Positions 1 through 10,577 of a DNA stretch of 64,000 nt are shown here, in pieces. The stretch comes from Cinchona pubescens. Taxonomy: Eukaryota > Streptophyta > Magnoliopsida > Gentianales > Rubiaceae. The stretch is from assembly GCA_025175665.1 (NCBI GenBank), contig JANKKI010000123.1, forward strand, positions 3,162,001 to 3,226,000, written 5' to 3'. Numbering within the stretch: position 1 is the stretch's first letter; each line of letters opens with the position of its first letter. Position numbers and translations under genes: made by a program. The notes beneath the pieces are model-generated. The model saw nothing but the letters and a program-made list of their open reading frames with translations. It made no database searches and had not been told where the DNA came from.

Positions 1-180
1 TTGTTGACATTAATTATCCTTAGATATTAACCAGTTCTATTCCAAGTGAAGTTTAAGTCCACCTTGAAGTAATGGCTTAGTGACACGTTTATACGTAAAA
101 AAGATGATGTTGGTAAGTATAGCTCCATTTTTCTAAGAGACAAAATTAGTGCTAGATAGCTAGTTATACATAGCATTTAC
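1..180 (-). repeat. 180-bp dispersed repeat R, inverted copy
   Basis: This segment is the reverse complement, with scattered mismatches, of 18586-18765. Both copies stop matching just after the sequence GCATTTAC (read on this strand), so that point looks like a true end of the repeat unit. The other end runs off the window. I do not recognise the family. The following 190 bases, up to the LINE insertion at 371, hold no gene I can see. Confidence 0.8.
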
Positions 181-390
181 CTTGAATGAGATAAAAATTC
201 AAAATAATAGCTAGATGCTTAGCCATTTATGTTTTTGCCGCAAGTGACAATTTCGTACTTGCTTGGTAGGTTCTTTGATAAGGACTTGATCTGTCTCTAA
301 AAAGTAGAAGGTGAACATTGTGTTTACATTTGTTTTTTTAGTTCTTTTTAGTCATGATTCAATTTGTTTACATGGATTTTCCATAATTTA

Positions 391-1240
391 ATGATATATC
401 GTTTCTTGGTATGGAACATTCGGGGCATCAACAACAAACCCTCAATTCGAAGACTAAAGGTGTTGAAAAAAGAGTACAAATTAAGCATTCTTGCTGTATT
501 AGAACCAATGGTAACTGATGACAAAATTCTTTTCTTTGCGCAAAGGCTAGGATTTGATAGTTGCTTAGCTAATCCCAACGGAAAAATCTGGCTTTTCTGG
601 AATAAATGTATTGTTGTCACAGCGCGGCTAAACTTAGCTCAACTCATTCACGTTTCTATCTCATCTAGCCAACTCCCACAAGACATTCAAGTCACTATCG
701 TTTATGCCAAAAGCACCTAAACATGAAAGGAGCAGCTTATGGAGTAAGCTCCGAGCTGTGCAATTGCCGGTTCCATGGTTGGTTGGGGATGATTTCAACG
801 TTATTTCCACTTCAGATGAGTATAAAGATTCTTCATCCTTGGATCTTGGGGCCATGAAGGACTTCAATGATTGTCTCCTTGACTGTGGCCTGATGGACAT
901 TTCTTATCAAGGATGCAAATTCACTTGGTGAGGGAATAGGTATGGCAACTTAGTATGGAAGAGGCTTGATTGTTATGTTTGCAACCATGTATTCCTTTAA
1001 ACCTTCCAACATCTAATGGTAGACCATTTGCCTAAAACATTTTTGGACCATTCTCCACTTCTCCTCAAAATGTCAAATGGAATGAGGATAGGTCCTAGGC
1101 AATTTCGGTTCTTAAACACATGGATTAATCATCCCAACTTCAAAAAGGTGGTACAAAGTAATTGGCAATTACCTTGCTCAGGCAGTCCACTAGGAATTCT
1201 TGCTTCCAAGCTCAAAAGCCAGTCTCTTACTAAAGGCTGA
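391..1240 (+). pseudogene. LN1 ORF2 apurinic-type endonuclease domain (broken)
   Basis: This is the N-terminal endonuclease of LINE ORF2, which in living elements nicks the target DNA to prime reverse transcription. The ATG at 391 opens MIYRFLVWNIRGIN; the WNIRG box with its Asn and the LEPM box with its Glu are present. A frameshift near 705-720 moves reading to a second frame, where PWLVGDDFNVIS (the usual GDFN box) and GCKFTW are legible. A stop follows at about 929. The later boxes WKRLD and LDHSPLLL (catalytic His region) lie downstream to about 1060, again in shifted frames. The order and spacing match plant L1-type endonucleases, but at least two frameshifts and a stop rule out function. 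Confidence 0.85.
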
Positions 1241-2994
1241 ACTACGTAATTGGAATCACACCATCTTTGGAAACATTTTTGACAAGGTGAAAAATGCTGA
1301 AATGCATGTTAAACAATGTGAAGCTATTTGCTATCAACTGCCATCACAACCTAATCAAATATCCCTTGCCCATGCACAAGCTATGCACGCTAAATGCCTT
1401 GCTGATGAAGAAAGTTTTTGGAGGCAAAAATTGGGTATGAAATGGCTGACTCAAGGAGACCAAAACTCAAAATTTTTCCATTCTTCGCTCCTTGCAAAGA
1501 GGCACAAGCTAAACATTATGAAACTAAAGATGCAAGGGAACTGGACGGAGGATAGGCAGCTTATTAAAGATGAGGGAATGAAATACTTTCAGGAACTTTT
1601 AACAGCTCCAAATGACTCAGCCACTAATCATGCTTTTTTAACTACCATAACGCAGGTAATCACATAGGATGAGAATGAAACTTTGCTTGCTGAGCCATCA
1701 TTGCATGAGCTCAAGGAGGCAATTTTTGGTCTCAACTTCCAAATGGAGCAGCAGGAATTGATGGCTTCAATGGAGTGTTCTCTACTACCAGCTGGGAAAT
1801 CATCCAAGAGGATCTCCATAAGGCAGTGAAAGCTTTCTTCAAAGGTGAGGTGTTACCCAGGACCTTCACAAGTACACTCATGCATTGATCCCCAAAACTC
1901 AAAACCCTTCATCTTTTGATAATTTTAGACCTATTAGTCTTTGTACATTCTTTAATAAAATCTGCACCAAAATATTGGCTAATAGGTTAGCTTTAGTTCC
2001 GCCAAAAATTATTTCTCAAGAACAGGTAGCATATGTAAAAGGGAGAGACATTACTAATAACATATTGTTGGTGCAAGAGCTTATCGAGTTCCTGAGCCGG
2101 AAAACAAGAGGCGGCAACATTATTTTCAAGCTTGATTTAGCAAAGGCTTTTGACCGGATCTCTTGGCCTTTTCTCTATGCTGTCATGAGGAAGCTTGGAT
2201 TCAGCGAAAAGTGGAATGTTATCATCAAGAACGTGCTTGAAAATTGCTGGTTTTCTCTTCTTATTAATGGCTCCCCGAAAGGCTTCTTCAAATCCACTAG
2301 GGGTATTCGTCAAGGAGATCCCTTGTCACCTCTCCTTTTCATAATCACAATGGAGACCTTTTCACGAGGTTTGCGAGCACAATTCCGTGAAGGAATCATC
2401 TCGGATTACGCATTGCCAAGGAAGTGCCTACCAGTCACTCATGTTGCGTTTGCAGACGACATTGTCATTTTCACAAAAGGAGAAGCCAAATCAATCAAAA
2501 ATCTCATGGAGTTCCTCGACCAGTTTGAGTCTTCTTCAGGGCAGCTTATTAACAAGTCCAAATGCTTCTTTCTACATGGCAAAAAATCCTCCATTATCTC
2601 GGATCAGAATGGTTCAATCCCGACAGGTTTTGTGAAACATCCACTCCCTTTCATATATCTTGGATGTCCCATTCAAAAGGCGAAGAAAAGAAGGTCACTC
2701 TTTCAACCCATGATTGAAAGAATTACCTCTAAAATCGTAGGGTGGCCAACCGGGGGTAAGCTAATTTTGATCAAGCACATTTTAAGTAGCATTCCAATAT
2801 ACCTTTTTACGGTACTCCAGCCTCCAAAGGCTGTAATCAAGGAGTTGGAGTGTCATTTTGCTAATTTCTCCTGGGTAATTCGGACTCAGGAAGTAGGTAT
2901 CATTGGGCATCATGGAAGTCATTATGTAAGCCAACAGCTGCCAATGGCCTTGATTCTTTTGTCTCTCAGATTTGGCCAAGGGTCTGGGCATTAA
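1200..2994 (+). pseudogene. LN1 ORF2 linker and reverse transcriptase
   Basis: Reverse transcriptase of a plant LINE. The linker (about 1200-1667) contains KLGMKWLTQGDQNSKFFH, typical just before the RT. After a frameshifted stretch at 1668-1884, an uninterrupted frame of 369 codons (1885-2994) carries the RT core in order: FRPISLC, KLDLAKAFDRISW (first catalytic Asp), GIRQGDPLSPLLF, FADDIVIF (second catalytic pair) and FIYLGCPI. All catalytic aspartates are retained in this piece. The frame is lost after about 2940. No promoter or ORF1 is attached, so I regard it as a dead insertion with a well-preserved domain. Confidence 0.92.
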
Positions 2995-3874
2995 ATTATG
3001 GTTGAAATTTTGAAAAGGAAGCTCTTTATGGTGCTCTTTCATGAGTACAAGATATTGCCATTCCCATCCTTGTTTAATAAATGAAAGGCATTGTGATTCA
3101 TTCATATGGAAATGCATGCTTAAAAGCAGTGAAAAGGCGGAAAAAAGGCCTTTTATGCTTATTACGTAATGGACAAGTCTCCTTTTGGTATGACACTTGG
3201 CTGCCTCAAGGGCCTTTGTTTCACACGGTTAGTCAAGTGTATGATCCACTTCTCAGTCAGTTGCAGAATTGTGGAGTGCAAATGGCTGGAACCTTGCAAT
3301 ACTAAGCAAACATTATTCAGGTGTTGAGATAAGAAGACTAGAGAAGATTCTTTGTTGGATACTTTTCCAAGTAAATAAAGACTCGGATGTCCTGGTATGG
3401 ACTCGCTCACCTAATGGCAAGTTTTCAATCTCTTCCACCCTTCCTTCACATGTTTCCACGCTTTCTCGAAGAATGATTTGGGACAATAAACTCCAAATCA
3501 AAATCTCCATCTGCATGTGGCGCCTCTTAAACAGAAAACTCCCACTTGATGATATCATAACTACATTTGGGCTTTCTTTGGCTTCAAAATGTCCCTTTTG
3601 TCATCATCAAGAAACATTGGACCATCTCTTTACAAGTTGTGATTTCACCAGCCAAATCTGGACATACTTTGAATCTTGGCTTGAAGTTCGGTTCTCCCCG
3701 GCATCTACAGTACTAGGAAAACTCAATTCATGGTGGTGGTACGATCCTCCTACAGCAACCAACCTTGCTACTGTTCAGAAACTTATACCGTCTCTGGTAT
3801 GTTGGTTTGTATGGAAGGTACAAAATTTGGTAATTTTTGAAAACCTTTTTCCATCACACCTCAGCGAACCATAA
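2995..3874 (+). pseudogene. LN1 RT C-terminal and zinc-binding (zf-RVT) domain
   Basis: Continuation of ORF2 in shifted frames. The segment 3081-3305 reads as the RT C-terminal region with VSFWYDTWLPQGPL, a common box of plant LINEs. The frame at 3269-3874 then carries the zf-RVT domain: MWRLLNRKLPLDD, then CPFCHHQETLDHLFTSC with the Cys-x2-Cys...His...Cys pattern intact. The domain has the same wording as the copy in LN8 near the right end of the window, so both LINEs belong to one clade. It is separated from the RT and the RNase H by frameshifts. Confidence 0.87.
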
Positions 3875-4528
3875 CAAATATTTGCTCCCTTTTGAGATCT
3901 ATTTCCGAAAGTCATTCTTTTTACAAAGCTGGATTAGCAGATGACAACATTTTAGCTCAACATTTTTTCCATCAAACTATCATCACGCGGGCGAGAAGGG
4001 TCTTGGCAGTCAGCTGGAACCACCCCCGCACGGGATTGCAAAACTAAATGTTGATGGAGCCTCAAAAGGAAACCCAGGACCTTCATCTGGAGGAGAAATC
4101 ATTCGAGATCATCAAGGACACCTCGTCAAGGCTTTTTGCAACACTTACAACCTTCTAACCAATTTGCAAGCGGAAGCGTCTGCCTTAGTGGATGGCCTTA
4201 AACTTTGTGATAAATTGCAGCTCATGGATGTGCAAGTGGAGCTTGATTCCCTAACCCTAACGCATATGATACCATAAAGGGTCGAATGCAACCACCTTGG
4301 AGCATTGATCAACAAGTGCAATTCATCAAAGCTTTTATTTTAGATAGGAATTTTACTTTTTCTCATATTTTTAGAGAAGCTAATCAAGTAGCGGATAGGC
4401 TAGCAAATGAGGGTATTATTCATTCTTCTTATATAGAGTATAACCAAGACACAATTCCCAAATCTCTTAGAGGATTGCTGCGCTTGGATGCTCAAAGTTG
4501 CCCTTATATAAGGCATTGTAAATCATGA
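3875..4528 (+). pseudogene. LN1 ORF2 C-terminal RNase H domain
   Basis: RNase H-fold domain at the end of ORF2, characteristic of plant L1-type LINEs. Visible boxes are LNVDGASKGNPGPSSGG (first Asp), LQAEASALVDGL (Glu), VELDSL (Asp) and, in another frame from 4286, EANQVADRLANEG (last Asp). All four acidic positions remain, but a stop and frameshift lie near 4276. The protein ends with RHCKS at 4525, followed by a short 3' UTR and poly(A). Confidence 0.85.
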
Positions 4529-4586
4529 ATTATTAAATAAATTCTCACCCATGGGTGTTTTGCTAAAAAAAAAAAAACATGGATTT

Positions 4587-4991
4587 AGCTATTTTAGTCT
4601 TTAATGGGTATTCTAGAAACTACTTATTGTTAGCATAAAGAAAGCTTCTATATACAAAAATGCAATGAATGTGCCTAAACTCACACAACAAATTCAATTG
4701 CCATTCCCTAGGTTTGTAATTACTCAGGTCTATCAAATTGACAGGGACAGAAGCATTGAATAAAAGATTAAACTCAAACATCTTGGTTTTGTACAATCAA
4801 ACTCAATATAGAAAGATAGGTGCATACAAACTTAGCATCTGTCATAAAATCGATGACCTTCTTTATATCATAAAACCAAATTCTAGAAGTTTTACTCGTC
4901 AACTCAGTTGCTAAAGAGTTACTACCAAATCCATCATTTTAAGTTTAGAAATTAACCACTAGCTACCAGCCAAATCCATTATGGAATGGTA
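4587..4991. other. unassigned AT-rich spacer
   Basis: About 400 bases between the LN1 target-site duplication and the LTR of GA. It is presumably the target DNA that continued from 181-370 before LN1 inserted. I see no coding region, terminal repeat or structured repeat here. Confidence 0.5.
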
Positions 4992-6610
4992 TGCTGAATT
5001 CATAATTGTGCTATATTTTATATGTCATTTACAATATTTTTATGTGTTGTAAGAAAGATTTGAGTTATTATTGAGCTCAATTTGGTTATTCTTAGTTTTT
5101 GTCTGGTTAAAGTGAAAAAAATCTGAAAAAGATGAAAGAAAATGATAAGGGCAGAACATGCATGAGTAGGAAGTCATTTTTGTATGTTATTTTGTATTTC
5201 AAGCATAACTTTCGATTCTAAGCTCCAATTGAGATGATTTTGGATCATTTGGAAGATATTACAAATTTCTACAACTTTAATGTTTTGAGAGTTTTAGAAG
5301 ATTCTATGTGCATCTTGTTCAAAATTGCAAAGTTGGAAAATGTGCACCGGAGATTAGCGATTCTAACATAGTTTGGTAGATTGAGTATAACTTTCTTATC
5401 TGAGCTCCAATTGAGGAGATTCAAGATCCTTTGGAAAGCTAAGGCATAGAGATTCAACTTTCATGTTTGAGTTTTTAAAAATTCAAAAAGCATAAAGGTT
5501 AAAAGTGAAGCCCAGTGCACATGTGCTGGGAATGTTCAGCGCATGTGCGTTGGGACCAGAAAACAAATTTCCAGCTTTGCCTAGGGCGCACATGCGCCCA
5601 AAATGGGTAGCGCATGTTCACCCGAAATAGAAGTGTTGCGTGTTTTTGGAATTTTGGTAGATTTCTTTGCCCGGTTAGACTCTTTTTCAGTCGATTTCAC
5701 GTTCATAACCTTAGACCATGATATTAACCCAAATACTCAATATAAATACCACAAGTAGGGTGAGAAAAAGAATAGACCACTTTTATTTTCACGTATTAGC
5801 TAGGGTTTTCAGTAGAGAAAATTCTTCTTTATTCTTTCATGCCTAAACTTTTTTCTTGGCTGAGGGATTTGAAGCCATGGTCAATTCTATTATGTTGTGA
5901 GACTTTCTGTGCTTGAATTTATTCAATTTATAGCAAGTATTGATTATTTTTCAGTAATTAATTTTGATTGTTCTTTTTAACTTGTTATTACTGCAGAATA
6001 ATTAAGTTATTAGAATTAATCTACTGGTAGATTGTTTTAATCGCGTGTGCTTAGTTCAATTTGTGAAGCAACTAAGTTTGATAATTACTCGATTAGTGTT
6101 ATTGAATAAATGGGAATTAGTCAACTAATTGGCATAACCGCGTGTGTTTATGTTTAATTAGCCTAATTGTTATTGTTGATTTTAATGCTTTGATTAATTG
6201 ATCTTTGGCGCGTGTCTAGATTAAATTAACAGTTAAGGTTAATTGGATCGCGTGTTGAAACTTAACCAACTTTTGAAAGAAATAAGAATTAACTTCATTG
6301 CTCCAAATTGGAATTCGGGTTAGTTCATCATTTAGTGCCTGATATAGAATTCAATTATGTTGTGTGTCAAGGATAGACTAGTGAAATTTCCATGGTGGAT
6401 ATGAGCGAAATCAAGAATTTCCTTACATCGAATTCTCTTTAGTTAACTTATTGTTTTAATTTTTAGTTCAAAAGCATTCAAGAAAACCCCCCTTTTCATT
6501 TAGCACAAGAATAAACTCCGTTCTCTATGGGACGAACTTGACTCACCACGACTACATTATTATTGAGAGTTGTTAATTTTGGATGACTCCAACAGCAATT
6601 CAACTCAGCA
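4992..6610 (+). repeat. GA 5' LTR
   Basis: Starts TG and ends about CA at 6610, just before the primer site. It contains a GC-rich patch near 5510-5640 with inverted GCGCA/TGCGC words, and four CGCGTGT words at 6042, 6139, 6209 and 6249. The paired copy at 10578 has lost several of these CpGs. A TATA-like box (TATAAATACC) lies near 5741 and probably marks the element promoter. Confidence 0.8.
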
Positions 6611-6623
6611 TTTCGCCAAAATT

Positions 6624-6642
6624 TTGCCGCCATTGCTGGGGA
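6624..6642 (+). promoter_or_regulatory. GA primer-binding site (tRNA-Asp type, degenerate)
   Basis: TTGCCGCCATTGCTGGGGA resembles TGGCGCCGTTGCCGGGGA, the tRNA-Asp-complementary primer site of Athila/Tat gypsy elements. It sits 13 bases after the inferred LTR end. Confidence 0.7.
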
Positions 6643-6769
6643 TTGGCTTGATTTATTTTTGTGTTTAATTATGCATACTAATTACTTGATATCTTTTTGA
6701 TCTCCACCATGTTTACAAATTCACATTAGGTTTATTGTTCCGATTTCATTAACGAGCAATTACCACCAC

Positions 6770-7080
6770 ACCTTGGTATGACCCCTACACGTATAAGTAC
6801 AATCAAGATGAATGGATAGATTATCCTGAGTTGGGTTATCCATCACAAGATCTTTCATGTATACATCCAGTTTTACCACGACAATCTTATACCCAAACTG
6901 GTAAGTCTTTGGAAGAATTTATTCATTCTTTAGCTGCTATTATTCTGTAATTTCAACAGGAAACAAGAGCTAGTCTACAAAGTTTGGAACATCAACTAAG
7001 TCAACTGAATTCTTTCATAAGTAGACTAGAATCTCTAGTGATTAAGGGTGGAGAAGATAAAAAAAGGAGCAAGAACTAGA
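6770..7080 (+). pseudogene. GA gag C-terminal remnant
   Basis: A frame with one internal stop reads YNPYTYKYNQDEWIDYPELG and, further on, SLEEFIHSLAA and FQQETRASLQSLEHQLSQLN. The last box resembles the coiled segment after the zinc knuckle of Athila/Tat gag proteins (ETRASIQNLE...QVGQLA). The N-terminal gag core and zinc knuckle are absent, so this is a remnant. The assignment to gag is inference from this box and its place after the primer site. Confidence 0.5.
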
Positions 7081-7555
7081 GATGGGAAGCCTATTGAGCA
7101 TAACTCTAGTTCATCGCCTACGATGTCAATGCCCCAAGATCTTCCAGAGCAAGAGCCAATCAAGGTTTTAGACTTATCTATGGTAGAAGCACAAGAGATT
7201 CTAAACACTGTGAAGGATCACTACTTGGCTGTTGATAGGGATTGTATTGTAGTTCCATTATACCCCACATTCTGTTATGGATTGACCTTAAGAGTTGAAG
7301 ATGAAAAAGTGGCTAGTTCAGTAAAGAGTTCGATATTCTCGAGTCTCTTAAAGATCATGAGAAAGAGGTTATGCTAGTTTGCATAGACGACAATGGGATC
7401 CAGGTTAACTGCACTAGGGGAGATAGGCGATTCAGAATTGAGTTTCTCACTGATGAAGTCAAGAAGAAGGTTAAGTATATGATGAGCAACTACAAGGACA
7501 GATCCTATGCACGACTGCTAACAATTATTGAGCTCTCTTTCCTCTGGATAGAGAT
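7048..7555 (+). CDS. two unrecognised short frames inside GA
   Basis: One frame of about 109 codons (7048-7377) overlaps a second one starting at 7371 that is informative to about 7555. The first contains SMVEAQEILNTVKDHYLAVD and is mildly acidic. The second contains GIQVNCTRGDRRFRIEFLTD and KKKVKYMMSNYKDRSY. I do not recognise either. They sit where pol should be in a complete gypsy element, so they could be a rearranged element ORF or captured sequence. The overlap suggests one frame split by a shift. No signal peptide or membrane segment is visible. Confidence 0.35.
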
Positions 7556-7574
7556 GGTTATTCCGACCATCTTG

Positions 7575-7640
7575 TTCATAGTCAAGCTATTGACTATAAA
7601 GGAGTGCTGCATGGGAGGCAACCCATGTTCGTTTAAATTT
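7575..7640 (+). other. gypsy post-coding motif
   Basis: The stretch around 7588-7630 contains TATTGACTATAAAGGAGTGC followed by GGGAGGCAACCCATG. Comparable wording follows the coding region of Athila/Tat-type elements, and a similar stretch occurs in GB at 18297-18345. It marks the end of the element's former coding region. Confidence 0.45.
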
Positions 7641-7965
7641 TATTTCGTTTATTTATTCTTAAAGTCTTATTTCTGTTTATTTTATTTTTAGGGTTAGCAT
7701 AGTTTTATTATGTTGTTAATGTAGATGATATGGATCCGAATAGCCCAAATATGTGTCAAGATGAGGAGATGGAAGATAGAGCAAGCATGGATTCACTCTT
7801 TCCAAGATTGGAGTGCATTCGTGGTATTTCGATCAAGTTGGATTGGACTATTCTCAATTCAATAATACATGAAGTCCAATTCTTTAAAGTGAAGCACAAG
7901 TGGAGATCCTTTAAGTGCAAGAAGACTGAATTTCCTTTCAAGTTTATTTTAGTTTCGTCTTTATT

Positions 7966-8582
7966 ATGTAAAGCCCAATAGTAGTTTAAGTTTGTGTCAA
8001 TTGGGCTGGTTTTAAGTTGGATTTAGTTGTTGATTTAATTCTTAGTTTTAGGCTCATTAATTAGCCTTAATAAGGCCCATTTAGCCCAAATCTTGGGGCC
8101 ACTTATGGCTGAACCCTAGCACTACTTTTTTAGGAGTTTTTAAGCTAGTTTTTAGGACTTTATTAAGCCTATAAATAGACCTCATCTTATGGACGAATTA
8201 CAGCAGATTTTTATCAATAATATTCATCTTTTTCGTGAGGAAAAAGTTCTTTCTTTTAGTCTTTGGATTAAGACTTTGTTGGGATCATCGCTTGAGCAAC
8301 GGTGATCGTTCTATCCGACTTATATCAAGACACGATTTGGTTCTTGCCTGATTCATATAGGCAACGGGTCAATTCTTGCTTTAAATCTTGTTAAGAGTTT
8401 GGTTCTTGTCTCGTTATAGACAACTGGTTGAATTCTTGCTTGATTCTTGTGTGTTCTTTATTGTTCTTGTTTGCTGTCCAAATTCTTGTGACCAACTTTG
8501 GAGTCGATCCTTGGGGTTTTGGTGCCATCTTGAATTGTTGGGTTTCGTGGCATCAAGTCGATTGCGCACGGGGTTCGCATCA
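7966..8582 (+). repeat. possible solo LTR inside GA
   Basis: About 617 bases start TGTAAAGCCC and end GCATCA. A clear TATA box (TATAAATA, 8169-8176) lies mid-way and a T/C-rich leader follows, as in a plant LTR promoter. I find no second copy and no 5-bp target duplication, so the limits and identity are tentative. It could equally be part of the GA interior. Confidence 0.3.
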
Positions 8583-9822
8583 GTAGGAAATCGACTTCAT
8601 TGATAAGTTAAACTGATAAAATGGTCCTTTGAAAGGGAGCGAAGAGAGGACCCATCGACATTTTCACCTTTCCCTCCTGATTTGGGGTCAAATGCTCCAT
8701 GTGTTTTTATATGTTTAATGTCCTATATTTAGGGCCATTTTGTTGATCTTTTAATTTTTCAGTTGATTTCTTGAACAGTTTGGTTGTTTTTACTGGTTTC
8801 ATTTTTGTCATGGAGTTTTCGTTTCTTTTTGTCGTGTATTTTTCTCTTAAGGGAGTAAGTTTTTTCTTGATTATTGTAGGATTATTTTATACAATATTAT
8901 TGTTTTCTTATTGTCTCAAGGGAATTATTTGTTTTGTTTAGTGTTACTCCAGCTTTAATTCTCGACAAGAGGATATTTTTGCTGATACTGCTCTAACCAC
9001 GAATAAATCCAGAGAAGCTTTTCTTGTTCCCATTTTATGCTTTAATTTTTGCATTTAGGAGAATGGTTCTTTTTAAGTGTGGGGTGGAGGAAGTTATTTG
9101 GAATTTTTTAAAGTTGTTTGGTATGTTTTGCTCAATTTTACTACAGTATATTTTGACTTTTCCTTTGATCTTAGAGCTTGTCAAAATTTTTAAAAATTTT
9201 GTGGATTAATTGACCATTTCTTGAAAAATTTTTGAAAGTTTTTGCTTAACGTATTTTTTCCACTTTTCTGCATAATATAAATCATTAATTGAACCATGCA
9301 TGAATGAGTAGTCGGCGTTAATATTTCCATTCATGATTTTCAAGAACACTTTCCATACGTAAAGCCATACTTTAATTTTTGATTTGACATATTTAGAGGA
9401 ATTTACGTAAACTCAATTATGTTGCATCCCAAAAACTCACTTTATTACATTTTTGAACCTAATTCTTAGACGACCTGATTTTGTTTAAATATGACGGTAG
9501 TGCCTTTTTCGTTTGTTGAGCTATTCTAGCCAACCATTTTAACAATTTATTTCTAAGTACCTTATTTGAGTTTTATTCTTATGAAGAGAAATATCATTCA
9601 CCTTCTTTCACTTACACTTTATTTACCTACCCTTATTGAGGCTAATATTTCTTTTAATTATTTTATCCTAAATTATCCCATTAAGAGCTTTATGGTACAC
9701 ATTTTATGTTAAGGGGATATAAGGGTGGAAGTTTGTGAGAAGTGAGTGAAGCACATTTTGTAGCGAAATGGGGTATTGGAAAAAAATTGTTGAAATACAT
9801 GAATATGGAAGTTTCTTCGGTT
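8583..9822 (+). other. GA non-coding interior
   Basis: T-rich DNA with no recognisable coding region in any frame. Short open frames here (for example 9024-9209) have no domain. It resembles the long untranslated 3' region of non-autonomous gypsy elements. Confidence 0.5.
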
Positions 9823-9974
9823 GCAGGTAGTGCCCATCACTGGTACTTGCTATTCTCTTATCTTGATATTTACAGGTAGTCCCTATCACTGGTACCTGTA
9901 TTTGCAGGTAGTGCCTATCACTGGTACCTGCGTGTTTATTTGTTGCGGGTAGTGCCTACCAGTGTGGTACCCGT
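9823..9974 (+). repeat. array of four imperfect hairpins in GA
   Basis: Four related units lie at 9823-9850, 9872-9899, 9904-9931 and 9945-9974. Each has 7-base arms that pair around GTGCCTATCACTGG or a close variant. Arms are GCAGGTA/TACTTGC, ACAGGTA/TACCTGT, GCAGGTA/TACCTGC and GCGGGTA/TACCCGT. Units 2 and 4 change in ways that largely keep pairing: A-T replaces the outer G-C in unit 2, and G-C replaces an inner A-T in unit 4, whose outermost pair is G-T. An inner GTG/CAC pair is also present in units 1 and 3. The array lies in non-coding DNA about 600 bases before the right LTR. Function unknown. Confidence 0.75.
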
Positions 9975-10577
9975 ACTGTGAGAGGACATAAAAAAATAAA
10001 ACGATGATGTGATGTATATATGTCTGAGAGGTTGGCATGTTTGGTTTTGAATTTTTTTTCATTGGTGTTTGTTACTCAAGTGTGGGGTTGTGGATGTATG
10101 ATATTTCTCATGTGAAGAGAAGTTTTATTTTAATATGTGGCCACCATTATTATAAAGCTCTTCTTCTTATTTGTTTTATCCTCTCCCTTCTTTGGCTAAT
10201 AAATATTCTAACCTATATTTTTAGCTAAAAGTCCAACCTAATTTAAATAGAATCAGTTGATTAGTGGAGGGGTGTAAGAATAGTGAGCTATGAGGCGTTT
10301 AGAAAAAATTTTGAGGGTCTTCATGATTAAATCTAGATAATTTTAAATCTAAGTTTTTGAATGGCTATACAACACATACACATGAATTTCATGTTTTGGT
10401 TTTAATTAGCATTTGAGCTCTTTGGTTCTTAGACTACTCTGATTGGTGGATTGATTATTGATTATTGATTATTTATGTGGATATTTGAGGGAATATGTTG
10501 AGTGAAATTTTGTTATGCTTAAATGTTTTAATTTGATGTTTGCTCGAGGATGATCAAAGGCTAAGTGTGGGATAATT
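9975..10577 (+). other. GA 3' untranslated region and polypurine tract
   Basis: No coding domain is visible. The last bases before the right LTR include GGCTAAGTGTGGGATAATT (about 10559-10577), the likely primer for plus-strand DNA synthesis. Confidence 0.55.

Larger units (their letters stand above)
371..4586 (+). mobile_element. LN1: 5'-truncated LINE with target-site duplication
   Basis: Non-LTR retrotransposon on the plus strand. The body runs from about 380 to a poly(A) run ending at 4577. The 9-bp word CATGGATTT occurs at 371-379 just before the body and again at 4578-4586 right after the poly(A), which fits a LINE target-site duplication. The element starts almost at the ATG of ORF2 (391), so ORF1 is missing, as expected from 5' truncation during reverse transcription. 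Domain order is endonuclease, linker, reverse transcriptase, zinc-binding domain and RNase H. Several frameshifts make it non-functional, although the RT core is one open frame of 369 codons. An AATAAA-like signal lies near 4535. Confidence 0.9.
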
